Shown one piece after another: positions 28,027 to 36,953 of a stretch of DNA of 57,693 nt. A program made the translations under genes and the position numbers. A model generated the notes under the pieces. That model saw only the letters and a list, made by a program, of their open reading frames with translations. It made no database searches and was not told where the DNA came from. This DNA is from Flavobacteriaceae bacterium (GTDB taxonomy: Bacteria; Bacteroidota; Bacteroidia; Flavobacteriales; Flavobacteriaceae). The stretch is taken from assembly GCA_030683815.1 (NCBI GenBank), contig JAUXPJ010000016.1:1-57693 (forward strand). Reading direction: 5' to 3'. Each line of letters opens with the position of its first letter. The first letter of the stretch is position 1.

Positions 28027-28352
28027 TATCTCCGCATAAATTACGGCCAATATAATACTTATTTACCGCATTTCAAATTTTTCACCGTATATTTTGCGTT
28101 AATTACTATCAATTATCTCCGCAGATGCTATTTTCAATCTTGCAGGTAAATTTGTTTATATAATTAATAAAATCTCTTTTAACTTTCTCCCGGCTCGTGT
28201 GCCTTCAAAAACTCTTTTACTCAAACTTTGAGGTGTTTATCAGCATAAAAAAACAATATTATCACTCTAAAAAAGATAACTTAATATTCATATTTACATA
28301 ACTTTTTGATAACATTAATTTCTTTTCTTTACACCATATTTAAATCCAATTG
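28027..28352. other. Divergent intergenic region with CCGCA/CCGTA repeats
   Basis: No gene is seen in this 326-base gap. Related half-sites cluster in front of fic: CCGCATAAATTACGG (28032-28046), TTTACCGCA (28062-28070), TTCACCGTATATTTTGCGTTAA (within 28081-28102) and ATCTCCGCAGAT (28115-28126). They look like operator sites for a regulator, possibly the Fic protein itself. The remaining 200 bases up to the plus-strand phosphoesterase gene are AT-rich with no clear -7 box. Confidence 0.45.
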
Positions 28353-29234
28353 ATGGAAACTCCCACAAAATTAAACGGATTTCATTCCTTAAAGAGAAAC
28401 TTAGATATCGTAGTAATTTCTGATGTTCATCTTGGGACTTATGGATGCAAAGCATCTGAATTATTGCAATATATGAAAAGCATTCAACCCAAAACCGTGA
28501 TTCTCAATGGTGATATATTGGATATTTGGCAATTCAGTAAAAATTATTGGCCCAAATCACACATGAAAGTGGTCAAACAAATTATGAATTGGATTCAAAA
28601 AGGTGTTGATGTACATTATATTACGGGAAATCACGATGAAATGTTGAGAAAATTTGAAGGATTAGAATTGGGTAGTTTTTCTATTAAAAACAAATTAGTT
28701 TTGGAACTCGATGATAAAAAAGCGTGGTTTTTTCACGGTGATGTTTTTGACATAACGATGCAACATTCCAAATGGCTGGCAAAACTTGGCGGAATTGGTT
28801 ACGATTTTTTAATCCATTTCAATAGTGCTGTAAATCTTGTCAGTCAAAAGCTTGGAAAAGGACGAATTTCATTATCCAAAAAAATTAAAAATAAGGTAAA
28901 AATTGCTGTAAAATTTATCAATAATTTTGAAAAAACAGCAACCGATATTGCCATTGATAACGAATATGACTACGTGATATGTGGACACATTCATGAACCG
29001 GAAATAAAAGAATTTTCAAATGCTGACGGTAAAGTTTTGTATCTCAACTCGGGAGATTGGATAGAAAACTTATCTGCGTTGGAATACAAAGATGGACAAT
29101 GGCAAATTTATTATTACAATGAAATTGATTTTGAACCTTTGATTGATGAACTGGATTTAGTAGGAAAAAGTTCAAAAGAAATTTTTAATGATATGCTTTC
29201 CAATTTTAAAAATTTAGAAAAGGTTAAAAATTAA
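28353..29234 (+). CDS. Metallophosphoesterase, UDP-2,3-diacylglucosamine diphosphatase-like
   Basis: A 293-residue calcineurin-like phosphoesterase with the full metal-binding set: ISDVHLGTYG near residue 22, NGDILD, TGNHDE, HGDVFD and CGHIHEPE. This pattern is typical of LpxH/LpxI-like enzymes that split UDP-2,3-diacylglucosamine in lipid A synthesis, but many flavobacterial relatives are additional paralogues. The start is the ATG at 28353, directly after a TTG. The glycosyltransferase gene follows about 70 bases downstream, which suggests joint action on a lipid-linked sugar. Confidence 0.85.
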   Translation: METPTKLNGFHSLKRNLDIVVISDVHLGTYGCKASELLQYMKSIQPKTVILNGDILDIWQFSKNYWPKSHMKVVKQIMNWIQKGVDVHYITGNHDEMLRKFEGLELGSFSIKNKLVLELDDKKAWFFHGDVFDITMQHSKWLAKLGGIGYDFLIHFNSAVNLVSQKLGKGRISLSKKIKNKVKIAVKFINNFEKTATDIAIDNEYDYVICGHIHEPEIKEFSNADGKVLYLNSGDWIENLSALEYKDGQWQIYYYNEIDFEPLIDELDLVGKSSKEIFNDMLSNFKNLEKVKN

Positions 29235-29304
29235 CTTTTGTACGTTCCTGATATAGGTTGACCACTTTACGTCAATTTATATGAAAATAAATTTAATTTC
29301 TATT

Positions 29305-30330
29305 ATGAAAGTACTATACGCTATTCAAGGAATCGGAAACGGCCATTTATCCAGAGCTATCGAAGTTGTTCCAACTTTAATGAATAGGGTTGAAGTCGAT
29401 ATATTAGTCAGTGGTATTCAAAGTGATATAGAACTGCCATTTCCTGTAAAGTATCGCTACGAGGGGCTGAGTTTTATATTTGGAAAAAAGGGGGGAATTG
29501 ATTATTTTCTCACTTTGAAAAGAATTAATCTTTTCAGGGTCTTAAAGGAAATCAACAATTGTCCGGTGGAGAATTATGATTTGATAATCAATGACTTTGA
29601 GCCAATATCAGCTTGGGCTGCTAAACTAAAAGGCATTACATGTATTTCCCTAAGCCATCAGAGCGCCTTACTTTCGCCAAAAGTTCCAAAACCTAAACAT
29701 AAGGATTGGTTAAGCATGATAATTTTGAAATATTATGCACCAACTACTCAGAAATTTGGATTTCATTTCAAAGCATACGATTTTGGAATTTATTTGCCTA
29801 TAATCAGAAGTAGTATCAGAAATGCGAAACGCAAGCAAAAAGAGTATTATACCATTTATTTACCGGCATATAGTGACGAACGCATTATTGAAGTACTTTC
29901 AAAAATAGAAAATGTGGAATGGCAATTATTCTCCAAACACAGTAAAAATGCCTACACAACCAAAAACTTTTCAGTTAAACCGATTGAAACCAAGTCATTT
30001 GAAAAAAGTATAACCAGATGTAGAGGAGTGATTTGTGGTGCTGGATTTGAAACACCTGCTGAAGCGTTGTATTTAAAGAAAAAACTGCTGGTAATACCTA
30101 TGAAAGGCCAATATGAACAACATATCAATGCAGCAGGATTAGCAGATTTAGGTGTTCTGGTTATTCAAAAATTAGATTTGAAGTTTTTGGATATCATAAA
30201 AAATTGGGTAGAATCAAAAGAAATTATTCAGGTTTCATATCCGGATACTACTCAAGAAATTATTGATAATGTTTTGTCGAGATATATTATTGCTTCAAAT
30301 CTTTCAAATCAATTAATTTACGACTTATAA
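29305..30330 (+). CDS. MurG-like glycosyltransferase family protein
   Basis: A GT-B-type protein of 341 residues from the ATG at 29305, chosen because the conserved motif MKVLYAIQGIGNGHLSRA starts there and mirrors the GGTGGH nucleotide-sugar loop region of MurG/UGT enzymes. The C-terminal half has GVICGAGFETPAEALYLKK and PMKGQYEQHINA, the typical UDP-sugar donor site of GT1/GT28 families. No transmembrane segments are evident. The acceptor is unknown; adjacency to an LpxH-like phosphoesterase points to glycolipid or envelope sugar metabolism. Confidence 0.82.
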   Translation: MKVLYAIQGIGNGHLSRAIEVVPTLMNRVEVDILVSGIQSDIELPFPVKYRYEGLSFIFGKKGGIDYFLTLKRINLFRVLKEINNCPVENYDLIINDFEPISAWAAKLKGITCISLSHQSALLSPKVPKPKHKDWLSMIILKYYAPTTQKFGFHFKAYDFGIYLPIIRSSIRNAKRKQKEYYTIYLPAYSDERIIEVLSKIENVEWQLFSKHSKNAYTTKNFSVKPIETKSFEKSITRCRGVICGAGFETPAEALYLKKKLLVIPMKGQYEQHINAAGLADLGVLVIQKLDLKFLDIIKNWVESKEIIQVSYPDTTQEIIDNVLSRYIIASNLSNQLIYDL

Positions 30331-30345
30331 ATTATTTGAAATAAT

Positions 30346-30520
30346 AACCCAATAGCGCAGAGTTTCAATTCGTGATTTAAGGTTTAATTAGTCAGAATTT
30401 ATATTGGATGATTTGACCAAAGAAAGCACACTAAAACTTAAGGCACGGAAAAAATTTCCGTGCCATCGGACACTGTTAACTAAAAACTAAATCACGGATT
30501 GAAACTCTGCGCTAGCGAAT
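30346..30520. repeat. Palindromic mobile-like element, element 3
   Basis: A 26-bp inverted repeat (30354-30379 with 30488-30513, 25 of 26 matching) encloses about 108 bases. Inside it is a perfect 10-bp hairpin, GGCACGGAAA/TTTCCGTGCC at 30442-30464, with a 3-base loop. No reading frame is present, so this is MITE-like or REP-like. Just to the right (about 30531-30560) is a GC-rich CCCCTCGACTCCGCTCGGGG motif. It lies between the glycosyltransferase and fabD, whose stop codons converge here. Confidence 0.75.
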
Positions 30521-30584
30521 GATACTGCAAACTGCCCCTCGACTCCGCTCGGGGTGCGGTACTGAAAACTAAAAAAACTGAAAA

Positions 30585-31466
30585 CTAGATTCCAGCCGCA
30601 CTCGTTTGTGCATTTCTATCAATTTTCTTTACCAATCCCTGTAATACATTGCCGGAACCAACTTCTATAAATTCTGTGGCGCCATCGGCAATCATTTGCT
30701 GTACCGATTGTGTCCAACGAACCGGAGCGGTTAATTGAATAATCAAGTTCTTTTTAATTTCATCCGGATTGGTAACTGCATAAGCGGTTACATTTTGATA
30801 AATCGGGCAGATTGGATTGTGAAAAGTGGTGTTTTCAATAGCTTTGGCTAATTCTTCACCGGCCGGTTCCATCAAAGGAGAATGGAAAGCGCCTCCAACC
30901 GGTAATATCAATGCGCGTTTGGCGCCTTTTTCTTTCAATACTTCACACGCTTTTTCAACGGATGGAACTGAACCGGAAATCACCAATTGTCCCGGACAGT
31001 TAAAATTAGCGGCTACTACAATTCCGTCAATTTCTGCACAAGTATCTACCACTATTTGATCCTCCAACCCTAAAACGGCAGCCATGGTTGAGGGCTGTAA
31101 TTCACATGCTTTTTGCATCGCTAAAGCACGGGTCGAAACTAATTTTAATCCATCTTCAAAAGACAATACACCGGCAGCCACTAAAGCGGAAAATTCGCCT
31201 AATGAATGTCCGGCAACCATTTCCGGCTGAAATTTTTCACCCAACATTTTGGCTAAAATAACCGAGTGTAAAAAAATGGCCGGTTGCGTAACTTTGGTTT
31301 GTTTCAGTGCTTCATCAGTTCCGTTGAACATGATGTCGGTGATAGAAAAACCTAAAATTTCATTCGCTTTGTTAAAATATTCTTGAGCTAAAGATGAAGA
31401 TTCAAATAAATCATGTCCCATTCCTGAAAATTGAGCGCCTTGACCGGGAAATATATATGCTTTCAT
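30585..31466 (-). CDS. fabD: Malonyl-CoA:ACP transacylase FabD
   Basis: FabD loads malonyl groups onto acyl carrier protein for fatty acid synthesis. The 293-residue enzyme has the N-terminal PGQGAQ (7-12), the nucleophile GHSLGE (86-91, Ser88) and the C-terminal AFHSPLM region carrying the catalytic His, plus VGSGNVLQ near the end. Length is standard. A -7 box 80 bases upstream suggests its own promoter. Confidence 0.97.
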   Translation of the reverse strand: MKAYIFPGQGAQFSGMGHDLFESSSLAQEYFNKANEILGFSITDIMFNGTDEALKQTKVTQPAIFLHSVILAKMLGEKFQPEMVAGHSLGEFSALVAAGVLSFEDGLKLVSTRALAMQKACELQPSTMAAVLGLEDQIVVDTCAEIDGIVVAANFNCPGQLVISGSVPSVEKACEVLKEKGAKRALILPVGGAFHSPLMEPAGEELAKAIENTTFHNPICPIYQNVTAYAVTNPDEIKKNLIIQLTAPVRWTQSVQQMIADGATEFIEVGSGNVLQGLVKKIDRNAQTSAAGI

Positions 31467-31545
31467 TTTTCTTGTTTGTAAAGTTAAAATGTAATAAAGT
31501 TAAAAGTAGTTGACTGTAACTAATTTCGCTTTTAATTTTCTGATG

Positions 31546-31553
31546 CAAAAATA
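31546..31553 (-). promoter_or_regulatory. -7 box for fabD
   Basis: Minus-strand TATTTTTG matches TAnnTTTG. It lies between the DUF2797 stop codon and fabD, about 80 bases before the fabD start, so fabD would have a leader of roughly 70 bases. Confidence 0.45.
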
Positions 31554-31562
31554 GGAATTTAT

Positions 31563-32360
31563 TTAAACTTGGATAGTCACCACAAATCCTTCATAATTTC
31601 TCACATTAAAAACGGTATTGTCTTCAAAAATAAGATATTGACCTTTGATGCCCACTAATTTACCTTTGAATTGGGGTGTTTTGGTCAAATTTAAACTGGA
31701 TATTTTATCGGGATATTTTAAAATCGGGAAATGAAAATCATAGGTTTTATGGGTATTTTCAACAAAATATTCTTGTACTTCTTTAGGAAGTTTAGATTTA
31801 ATTCGCTCTTTTTCAGAAACTAAATCGACTAATGGAATGTCATTTTTCAACATTTTTTGCCAATTGGTTTTATCGGCATAAAAATCTTTGAGCGCTACTT
31901 CTGCAATACCGGCTAAATACCTATTGGGCACTTCTGCAATTTCTATGGCTTGCACGGCGCCTTGATCTATCCAACGTTCCGGAACTTGCGATTTCCTAGT
32001 AACACCTACTTTTATTTCACTTGATAAAGACAAATAAACGATATGCGGTTGTAATTGAATTCTTTGTTCGTATGCTAAATCGCGGTCTTCAATATCTAAA
32101 TGAGCGGTACTCAATTCAGGATGCATAATCCACTCGCCCGCTTGTGGAATCGCATAAAAACAGGACTGACAAAATCCTTGTCTAAAGATGGGTTTATCAG
32201 ATTCACAATTTAAACATTGGTACTTTTCAAAAGTAATTTCAATTTCTTTTTGAAGCAATTCATTGAGATGAATAAACCCATTTTCCATCACTAAATAATA
32301 ATCAATTGGGTGATTGAATTCAGTAATCATTTTTTTTAAAACTCCTGTAAATTGCAACAT
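31563..32360 (-). CDS. DUF2797 domain protein
   Basis: A 265-residue protein of unknown function. A zinc-ribbon-like set CLNCES ... GFCQSC (Cys-x2-Cys twice) lies near residues 55-75, followed by a conserved region with VYLSLSSEIKVGVTRK and WIDQGA. The start is placed at the ATG at 32360 (MLQFTGVLKKM), where similarity to the family begins; two ATGs further upstream (32381, 32429) are possible. It is divergent from the GH3 gene. Confidence 0.85.
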   Translation of the reverse strand: MLQFTGVLKKMITEFNHPIDYYLVMENGFIHLNELLQKEIEITFEKYQCLNCESDKPIFRQGFCQSCFYAIPQAGEWIMHPELSTAHLDIEDRDLAYEQRIQLQPHIVYLSLSSEIKVGVTRKSQVPERWIDQGAVQAIEIAEVPNRYLAGIAEVALKDFYADKTNWQKMLKNDIPLVDLVSEKERIKSKLPKEVQEYFVENTHKTYDFHFPILKYPDKISSLNLTKTPQFKGKLVGIKGQYLIFEDNTVFNVRNYEGFVVTIQV

Positions 32361-32457
32361 AGATTTTTGTATTTTTAACTTCATAAATATAACCAAAATT
32401 GAATCAACTAAACTAATTTCAATGGTCATATCAGCTATTGATTAAGAAAAATATACT

Positions 32458-33966
32458 ATGCCTTTACCATTTGTTCACTCAGTTATTGCCTGGTTACTTA
32501 AACGCAGGAAACATCAAATAGATTTATTCCTGAAATATCCTCATGAAGTTCAAAAAGAACTTTTAAATCGATTGTTATATATCGCTGAAGAAACGGAAGT
32601 TGGAAAGAAATATGATTTTTCAACGATAGAAAACTACGAAACATTTGCCAAGCGTGTTCCCATTCAGCAGTACGAATCTATTGAGCCATTAATTGAACGG
32701 GTTCGACAAGGAGAACAAAATGTTTTTTGGCCAACAACCATCAAATGGTTTGCAAAATCTAGCGGAACCACCAATGCCAAAAGTAAATTCATTCCTGTGA
32801 GCGATGAGGCTTTAGAAGAATGCCATTTCAATATCGGCAAAGATTTATTGTGTCTTTATTTAAGCAACAATGAAGATACCGAACTCTTTGTTGGTAAAGG
32901 TTTACGTTTAGGCGGAAGCAGTGCTATTTATGAAGACAACAATTCTTATTTTGGTGATTTATCAGCAATTATCATTGAAAATCTGCCTTTTTGGGCCGAT
33001 TTAAACAGCTCTCCGAAACAAGAAGTGGCGCTTATGAGCGAATGGGAAACCAAAATGGAAGCCATTGTTGATGAAACAATTCAAGAAGATATAACCAGTT
33101 TATACGGTGTTCCTTCATGGATGTTGGTGCTTTGCAATAAAGTTTTAGAGAAAACAGGAAAACAAAATCTATTAGAAGTTTGGCCTAATTTAGAAGTCTA
33201 TTTTCACGGTGGCGTTAATTTTAATCCGTATCGCGAGCAATTTAAAAAGTTGATTCCATCAGAAAAATTTAAATATTACGAAACTTATAACGCATCCGAA
33301 GGATTTTTTGCCATTCAGGATCAAAATAATTCGAGTGAATTATTGCTGATGTTAGATTACGGAATTTTTTACGAATTCATTCCGATGAGTCATTTTAACG
33401 GAGAAAACTCAACCGCCATTCCGTTAGAACAAGTTGAACTCGACACCAATTACGCTCTTTTAATCACCACAAATGCCGGTTTATGGCGCTATTTAATTGG
33501 CGATACCATCAAATTTACCTCACTGAATCCGCATCGAATTAAAATTACCGGCAGAACAAAACATTTTATCAATACGTTTGGCGAAGAATTGATTATTGAC
33601 AATACCGAAGAAGCCATTAAAAGAGCTTGCGCCCAAACCGATGCTGTGGTCAATGAATACACGGTGGCGCCCATTTATATGAATGGTCAAAAAAGCGGTG
33701 GTCATGAATGGATGATTGAGTTTTCTGAATTTCCTTCCAATTTTGATGATTTTTCTAAGATTATTGATGATACTTTAAAAACTATCAATTCTGATTATGA
33801 AGCCAAACGTTATTTGAATATGGCGCTGGCTTTTCCGAAAATTAATGTAGCTCGTCAACATTTATTTTATGATTGGCTGAAACAAAAAGGGAAGTTGGGC
33901 GGACAAAACAAGGTTCCGCGTTTAAGTAATTCCAGAGAATTTATGGAAGAACTTTTGGAAATGTAA
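32458..33966 (+). CDS. GH3-family acyl-adenylating enzyme
   Basis: A 502-residue member of the GH3 'auxin-responsive promoter' family. Plant members join amino acids to hormone acids through an acyl-adenylate. Key motifs are present: the ATP-binding loop SSGTTNAK (101-108), YNASEGFFAIQD for the acyl/adenylate site, and GRTKHFINTFGEELI near 360. The size is typical of bacterial members. The substrate in Bacteroidota is unknown. It is divergent from DUF2797 and convergent with a polyprenyl synthetase. Confidence 0.9.
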   Translation: MPLPFVHSVIAWLLKRRKHQIDLFLKYPHEVQKELLNRLLYIAEETEVGKKYDFSTIENYETFAKRVPIQQYESIEPLIERVRQGEQNVFWPTTIKWFAKSSGTTNAKSKFIPVSDEALEECHFNIGKDLLCLYLSNNEDTELFVGKGLRLGGSSAIYEDNNSYFGDLSAIIIENLPFWADLNSSPKQEVALMSEWETKMEAIVDETIQEDITSLYGVPSWMLVLCNKVLEKTGKQNLLEVWPNLEVYFHGGVNFNPYREQFKKLIPSEKFKYYETYNASEGFFAIQDQNNSSELLLMLDYGIFYEFIPMSHFNGENSTAIPLEQVELDTNYALLITTNAGLWRYLIGDTIKFTSLNPHRIKITGRTKHFINTFGEELIIDNTEEAIKRACAQTDAVVNEYTVAPIYMNGQKSGGHEWMIEFSEFPSNFDDFSKIIDDTLKTINSDYEAKRYLNMALAFPKINVARQHLFYDWLKQKGKLGGQNKVPRLSNSREFMEELLEM

Positions 33967-33992
33967 AATTTAAGAAAAGACAAATAATCAAA

Positions 33993-34970
33993 CTATATCT
34001 TTCTCTCAATTACATAATTAACCATTGTAATTAATGACGTTTTAAAAGGTGATTCCGGATAACCAACCAGTAATTCATTGGCTTTTTGCTGATATTCTAA
34101 CATTTTTTTGGTTGTATATTCAATTCCTCCCAACGATTTTACCTTTGCAATCACTTCTTTAACACGTATTTTATCTCTGTTATAATTTTTTACAGAATTT
34201 ACAATCCATTCTTTTTCTTTAGCCGATGCCACATTTAAAGCGTAGATAAGTGGTAAAGTCATTTTTCGTTCTTTAATATCAATTCCTGTTGGTTTGCCAA
34301 TTTGGTCGTCAGTATAATCAAATAAATCATCTTTAATTTGAAAAGCCATCCCTATATATTCACCAAACTGTCTCATTTTTTCAATTTCTTCTTTGGAGGC
34401 GTTAACAGAAGCAGCACCGATTCCGCAACAAGCTGCAATTAAAGTAGCTGTTTTCTGACGGATAATTTCATAGTAAACATCTTCTGTAATGTCTAATTTT
34501 CGTGCTTTTTCAATTTGCAGCAATTCTCCTTCACTCATTTCACGAACTGCAATCGATATCAGTTTAAGAATATCAAAATCATCATTATCAATGGAGAGTA
34601 ACAATCCTTTAGACAATAAAAAATCGCCCACTAAAACTGCAATTTTATTTTTCCACAAAGCGTTGATGGAAAAGAAATCGCGACGTCTGTTGCTGTCATC
34701 AACCACATCATCATGAACCAAAGTAGCGGTATGAATCAGTTCTATTACTGAAGCTCCGCGATAAGTACGTTCGGTCATCTTACCGTTAGAAACCATTTTA
34801 GCCACTAAAAAAACAAACATCGGGCGCATTTGTTTTCCTTTTCTTCGGATGATATAATACGTAATTCTATTAAGTAACGGAACTTGAGTAGCCATGGATT
34901 CTTTGAATTTTTCTTCAAAGAGCTCCATTTCTTTATGAATGGGAAGTTTTATTTGTTCAACTATTTTCAT
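33993..34970 (-). CDS. Polyprenyl (octaprenyl-type) diphosphate synthase
   Basis: A trans-prenyltransferase of 325 residues making long isoprenoid diphosphates, probably for the menaquinone side chain. The first aspartate-rich motif DDVVD is at 87-91 and the second, DDLFD, near residue 212, with GKQMRP (45-50) for diphosphate binding. Length and the small residues before the first motif fit long-chain synthases such as IspB or HepT. Product length cannot be fixed from sequence. Confidence 0.93.
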   Translation of the reverse strand: MKIVEQIKLPIHKEMELFEEKFKESMATQVPLLNRITYYIIRRKGKQMRPMFVFLVAKMVSNGKMTERTYRGASVIELIHTATLVHDDVVDDSNRRRDFFSINALWKNKIAVLVGDFLLSKGLLLSIDNDDFDILKLISIAVREMSEGELLQIEKARKLDITEDVYYEIIRQKTATLIAACCGIGAASVNASKEEIEKMRQFGEYIGMAFQIKDDLFDYTDDQIGKPTGIDIKERKMTLPLIYALNVASAKEKEWIVNSVKNYNRDKIRVKEVIAKVKSLGGIEYTTKKMLEYQQKANELLVGYPESPFKTSLITMVNYVIERKI

Positions 34971-34977
34971 TTAACAC

Positions 34978-34985
34978 CAAAAATA
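34978..34985 (-). promoter_or_regulatory. -7 box for the polyprenyl synthase gene
   Basis: Minus-strand TATTTTTG (TAnnTTTG) ends 8 bases before the ATG at 34970, so transcription would start at or within a base or two of the start codon, giving a leaderless or near-leaderless mRNA. Confidence 0.45.
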
Positions 34986-35034
34986 TAAAAAAGGCAGATT
35001 GATCTGAATTTAAAAACCATCAAATATACTTATA

Positions 35035-36246
35035 TTATTGCTCAACTGATATTAATTTCTTTAACCAAAATGTTAAAATTACTGCAATCAATCCTAAAAC
35101 TCCCATTAAAAACCAATTTGAATTATACCCAAACAAATCGATGATAAACATCCCAAATTTAGCACTAAAAATGTGTGCCAAGGCAAAAGACATCGTATAA
35201 AATGCCATGAATTTTCCTTCTTTTCCTTTAGGAGCTCTACTAATGGCAAATGAATTGGTAAACGGGAATCCGAGCATTTCACCAAATGAAATAACTAACA
35301 TACTGATAATCAAAATTCCAATCCATTGAGTAGTAATAAGCAATAAAAAACTGAATGAAAACAACAACAAACCAATCATAATTATTCTGATTCTTTCTAT
35401 GGATGATTTTTCTAAGCGATGAATTAAAGGCATCTCAAAAATAAAAATAATTCCACCATTTAAAGCCATCAACAAACCAATTTGAAGTTCTGTTAATCCA
35501 TAAATATCTCTGTAAAAGATTGGGAGTGTGGTAAAAAGTTGGAAAAAGATTACCGCCATGATAAAAACAATCACCAAAAAAACCAAAAATGGTTTATCTT
35601 TTAAAACGGATATCGGTATTATTTCATCATCTTCAACTGTTGATTTTCTATTCAAATTTTTATTTTTCAGCACTCTTCTAAAAATCAGAATTGCCAAAAT
35701 ACAAGTTAATCCATCCACCCAAAACAATCCTTTATAACTGATGACTGCAATGATGATTCCGCCTAAAAAAGGGCCAAAAGTAAAGCCAAGATTAATGGCT
35801 AAACGCACCAAAGTTAGGGTACGCGTCTGATTTTCGGGTTTGCTATATGCTTTTACAGAAACAAACATTGCGGGTCTAAACATATCGGCTACCATCATGG
35901 TAAAAAAAATGGCGATGCTGAATCCCCAAAAAGTAGTGATAAATTGCAAAGCAATGAGCATCAACCCTGAGATAAATAAACTATAAAACATGACTTGATA
36001 AAAGCCAAATTTATCGGTGAGTTTTCCTCCTAAATAAGAGCCAAATAAAGAGCCGAGTCCGAAAATGCTCATAATCCAACCTACTTCTGCTAAAGTAAAA
36101 TGGAGATGTTTATGCAGGTAAAGTGTTAAAAAAGGCAAAACCATGGTTCCGGCTCTGTTGATAAAGGTTATCAAAGCCAACCACCACACTTCATTTGACA
36201 GTCCTCGAAAAGAATTTTTATAAGCGTAAAAAGTGTTTTGAAGCAT
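35035..36246 (-). CDS. MFS transporter
   Basis: A 403-residue major facilitator protein with about 12 hydrophobic helices. The loop 2-3 motif is present as GSYLGGKLTDKFG (about 69-81), and a proline/glycine-rich GFTFGPFLGG segment fits helix 5 of drug-exporter-like members. The substrate is unknown; multidrug or metabolite efflux is a guess. A -7 box is located five bases upstream of its ATG. It is divergent from the DUF1684 lipoprotein gene. Confidence 0.9.
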   Translation of the reverse strand: MLQNTFYAYKNSFRGLSNEVWWLALITFINRAGTMVLPFLTLYLHKHLHFTLAEVGWIMSIFGLGSLFGSYLGGKLTDKFGFYQVMFYSLFISGLMLIALQFITTFWGFSIAIFFTMMVADMFRPAMFVSVKAYSKPENQTRTLTLVRLAINLGFTFGPFLGGIIIAVISYKGLFWVDGLTCILAILIFRRVLKNKNLNRKSTVEDDEIIPISVLKDKPFLVFLVIVFIMAVIFFQLFTTLPIFYRDIYGLTELQIGLLMALNGGIIFIFEMPLIHRLEKSSIERIRIIMIGLLLFSFSFLLLITTQWIGILIISMLVISFGEMLGFPFTNSFAISRAPKGKEGKFMAFYTMSFALAHIFSAKFGMFIIDLFGYNSNWFLMGVLGLIAVILTFWLKKLISVEQ

Positions 36247-36250
36247 TTGT

Positions 36251-36258
36251 CAAAAGTA
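36251..36258 (-). promoter_or_regulatory. -7 box for the MFS transporter gene
   Basis: Minus-strand TACTTTTG matches TAnnTTTG; an ATTG lies 16 bases further upstream as a weak -33 element. It is only 4 bases from the ATG, so either the mRNA is leaderless or the true start is slightly downstream. Confidence 0.45.
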
Positions 36259-36310
36259 GTAAAGTTGTGAAGAACAATCTTTAAAAACACGCATTTATTC
36301 TCAAAAAAAC

Positions 36311-36318
36311 TATCTTTG
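36311..36318 (+). promoter_or_regulatory. -7 box for the DUF1684 gene
   Basis: TATCTTTG, an exact TAnnTTTG match, lies 17 bases before the ATG at 36336. It probably drives the DUF1684-TatD-TcdA run. Confidence 0.5.
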
Positions 36319-36335
36319 AAAGTAAATATTTTGAA

Positions 36336-36953
36336 ATGAAAACAGCTTTACCAATTCTCTTTTTAATTGTTTTTTTTGGATGCAAAAAACCTGCCGAACA
36401 ATATTCAAACCTACATTTAATAGCGGTTCAAAAATATCAAGAAGAATTAAACAGAGATTATGCTAATCCTATAAGTTCTCCTTTAAAACCAGAAGATTTA
36501 GCCACTTTTAAAGCGTTGGATTTCTTTACTGCTGATGAAAATTTTAAAGTGGAAGCTACACTCGAATTAACTCCAAATGATCCGGTTTTTGAGATGGCAA
36601 CAACTACAGATCGTAAACCACTTTACAAACGTTTCGGAATTGCCTCTTTTAGTTTGAATGGAAAAGAATATAAGTTAAGTGTTTATCAAAACCAGCAATT
36701 ATTGTTAGATTTTGAATATCGAAATTATCTGTTTCTGCCTTTTACAGATGCTGCTAACGGACATGAAAGTTATAAAGGGGGAAGATATATTGATTTAGAA
36801 ATTCCTGCGAATAACAAACTGATCATTGATTTCAACAAAGCTTACAATCCGTATTGTGCTTATAATTCTAAGTATTCTTGCCCTCTTGTTCCATCTGAAA
36901 ATCATCTTGATTTAGAAATTAAAGCAGGTGTAAAAGCGTTTAATAAGCATTAA
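36336..36953 (+). CDS. DUF1684 lipoprotein
   Basis: A 205-residue protein with a lipoprotein signal (MKTALPILFLIVFFGCKKP, lipobox Cys16) and a DUF1684-type domain: LATFKALDFFTADENF, FGIASFSLNGKEY, and a C-terminal stretch NPYCAYNSKYSCPLVPSEN with conserved cysteines. Function is unknown. The TatD gene starts immediately after its stop codon (0-base gap), so the two are co-transcribed. Confidence 0.9.
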   Translation: MKTALPILFLIVFFGCKKPAEQYSNLHLIAVQKYQEELNRDYANPISSPLKPEDLATFKALDFFTADENFKVEATLELTPNDPVFEMATTTDRKPLYKRFGIASFSLNGKEYKLSVYQNQQLLLDFEYRNYLFLPFTDAANGHESYKGGRYIDLEIPANNKLIIDFNKAYNPYCAYNSKYSCPLVPSENHLDLEIKAGVKAFNKH

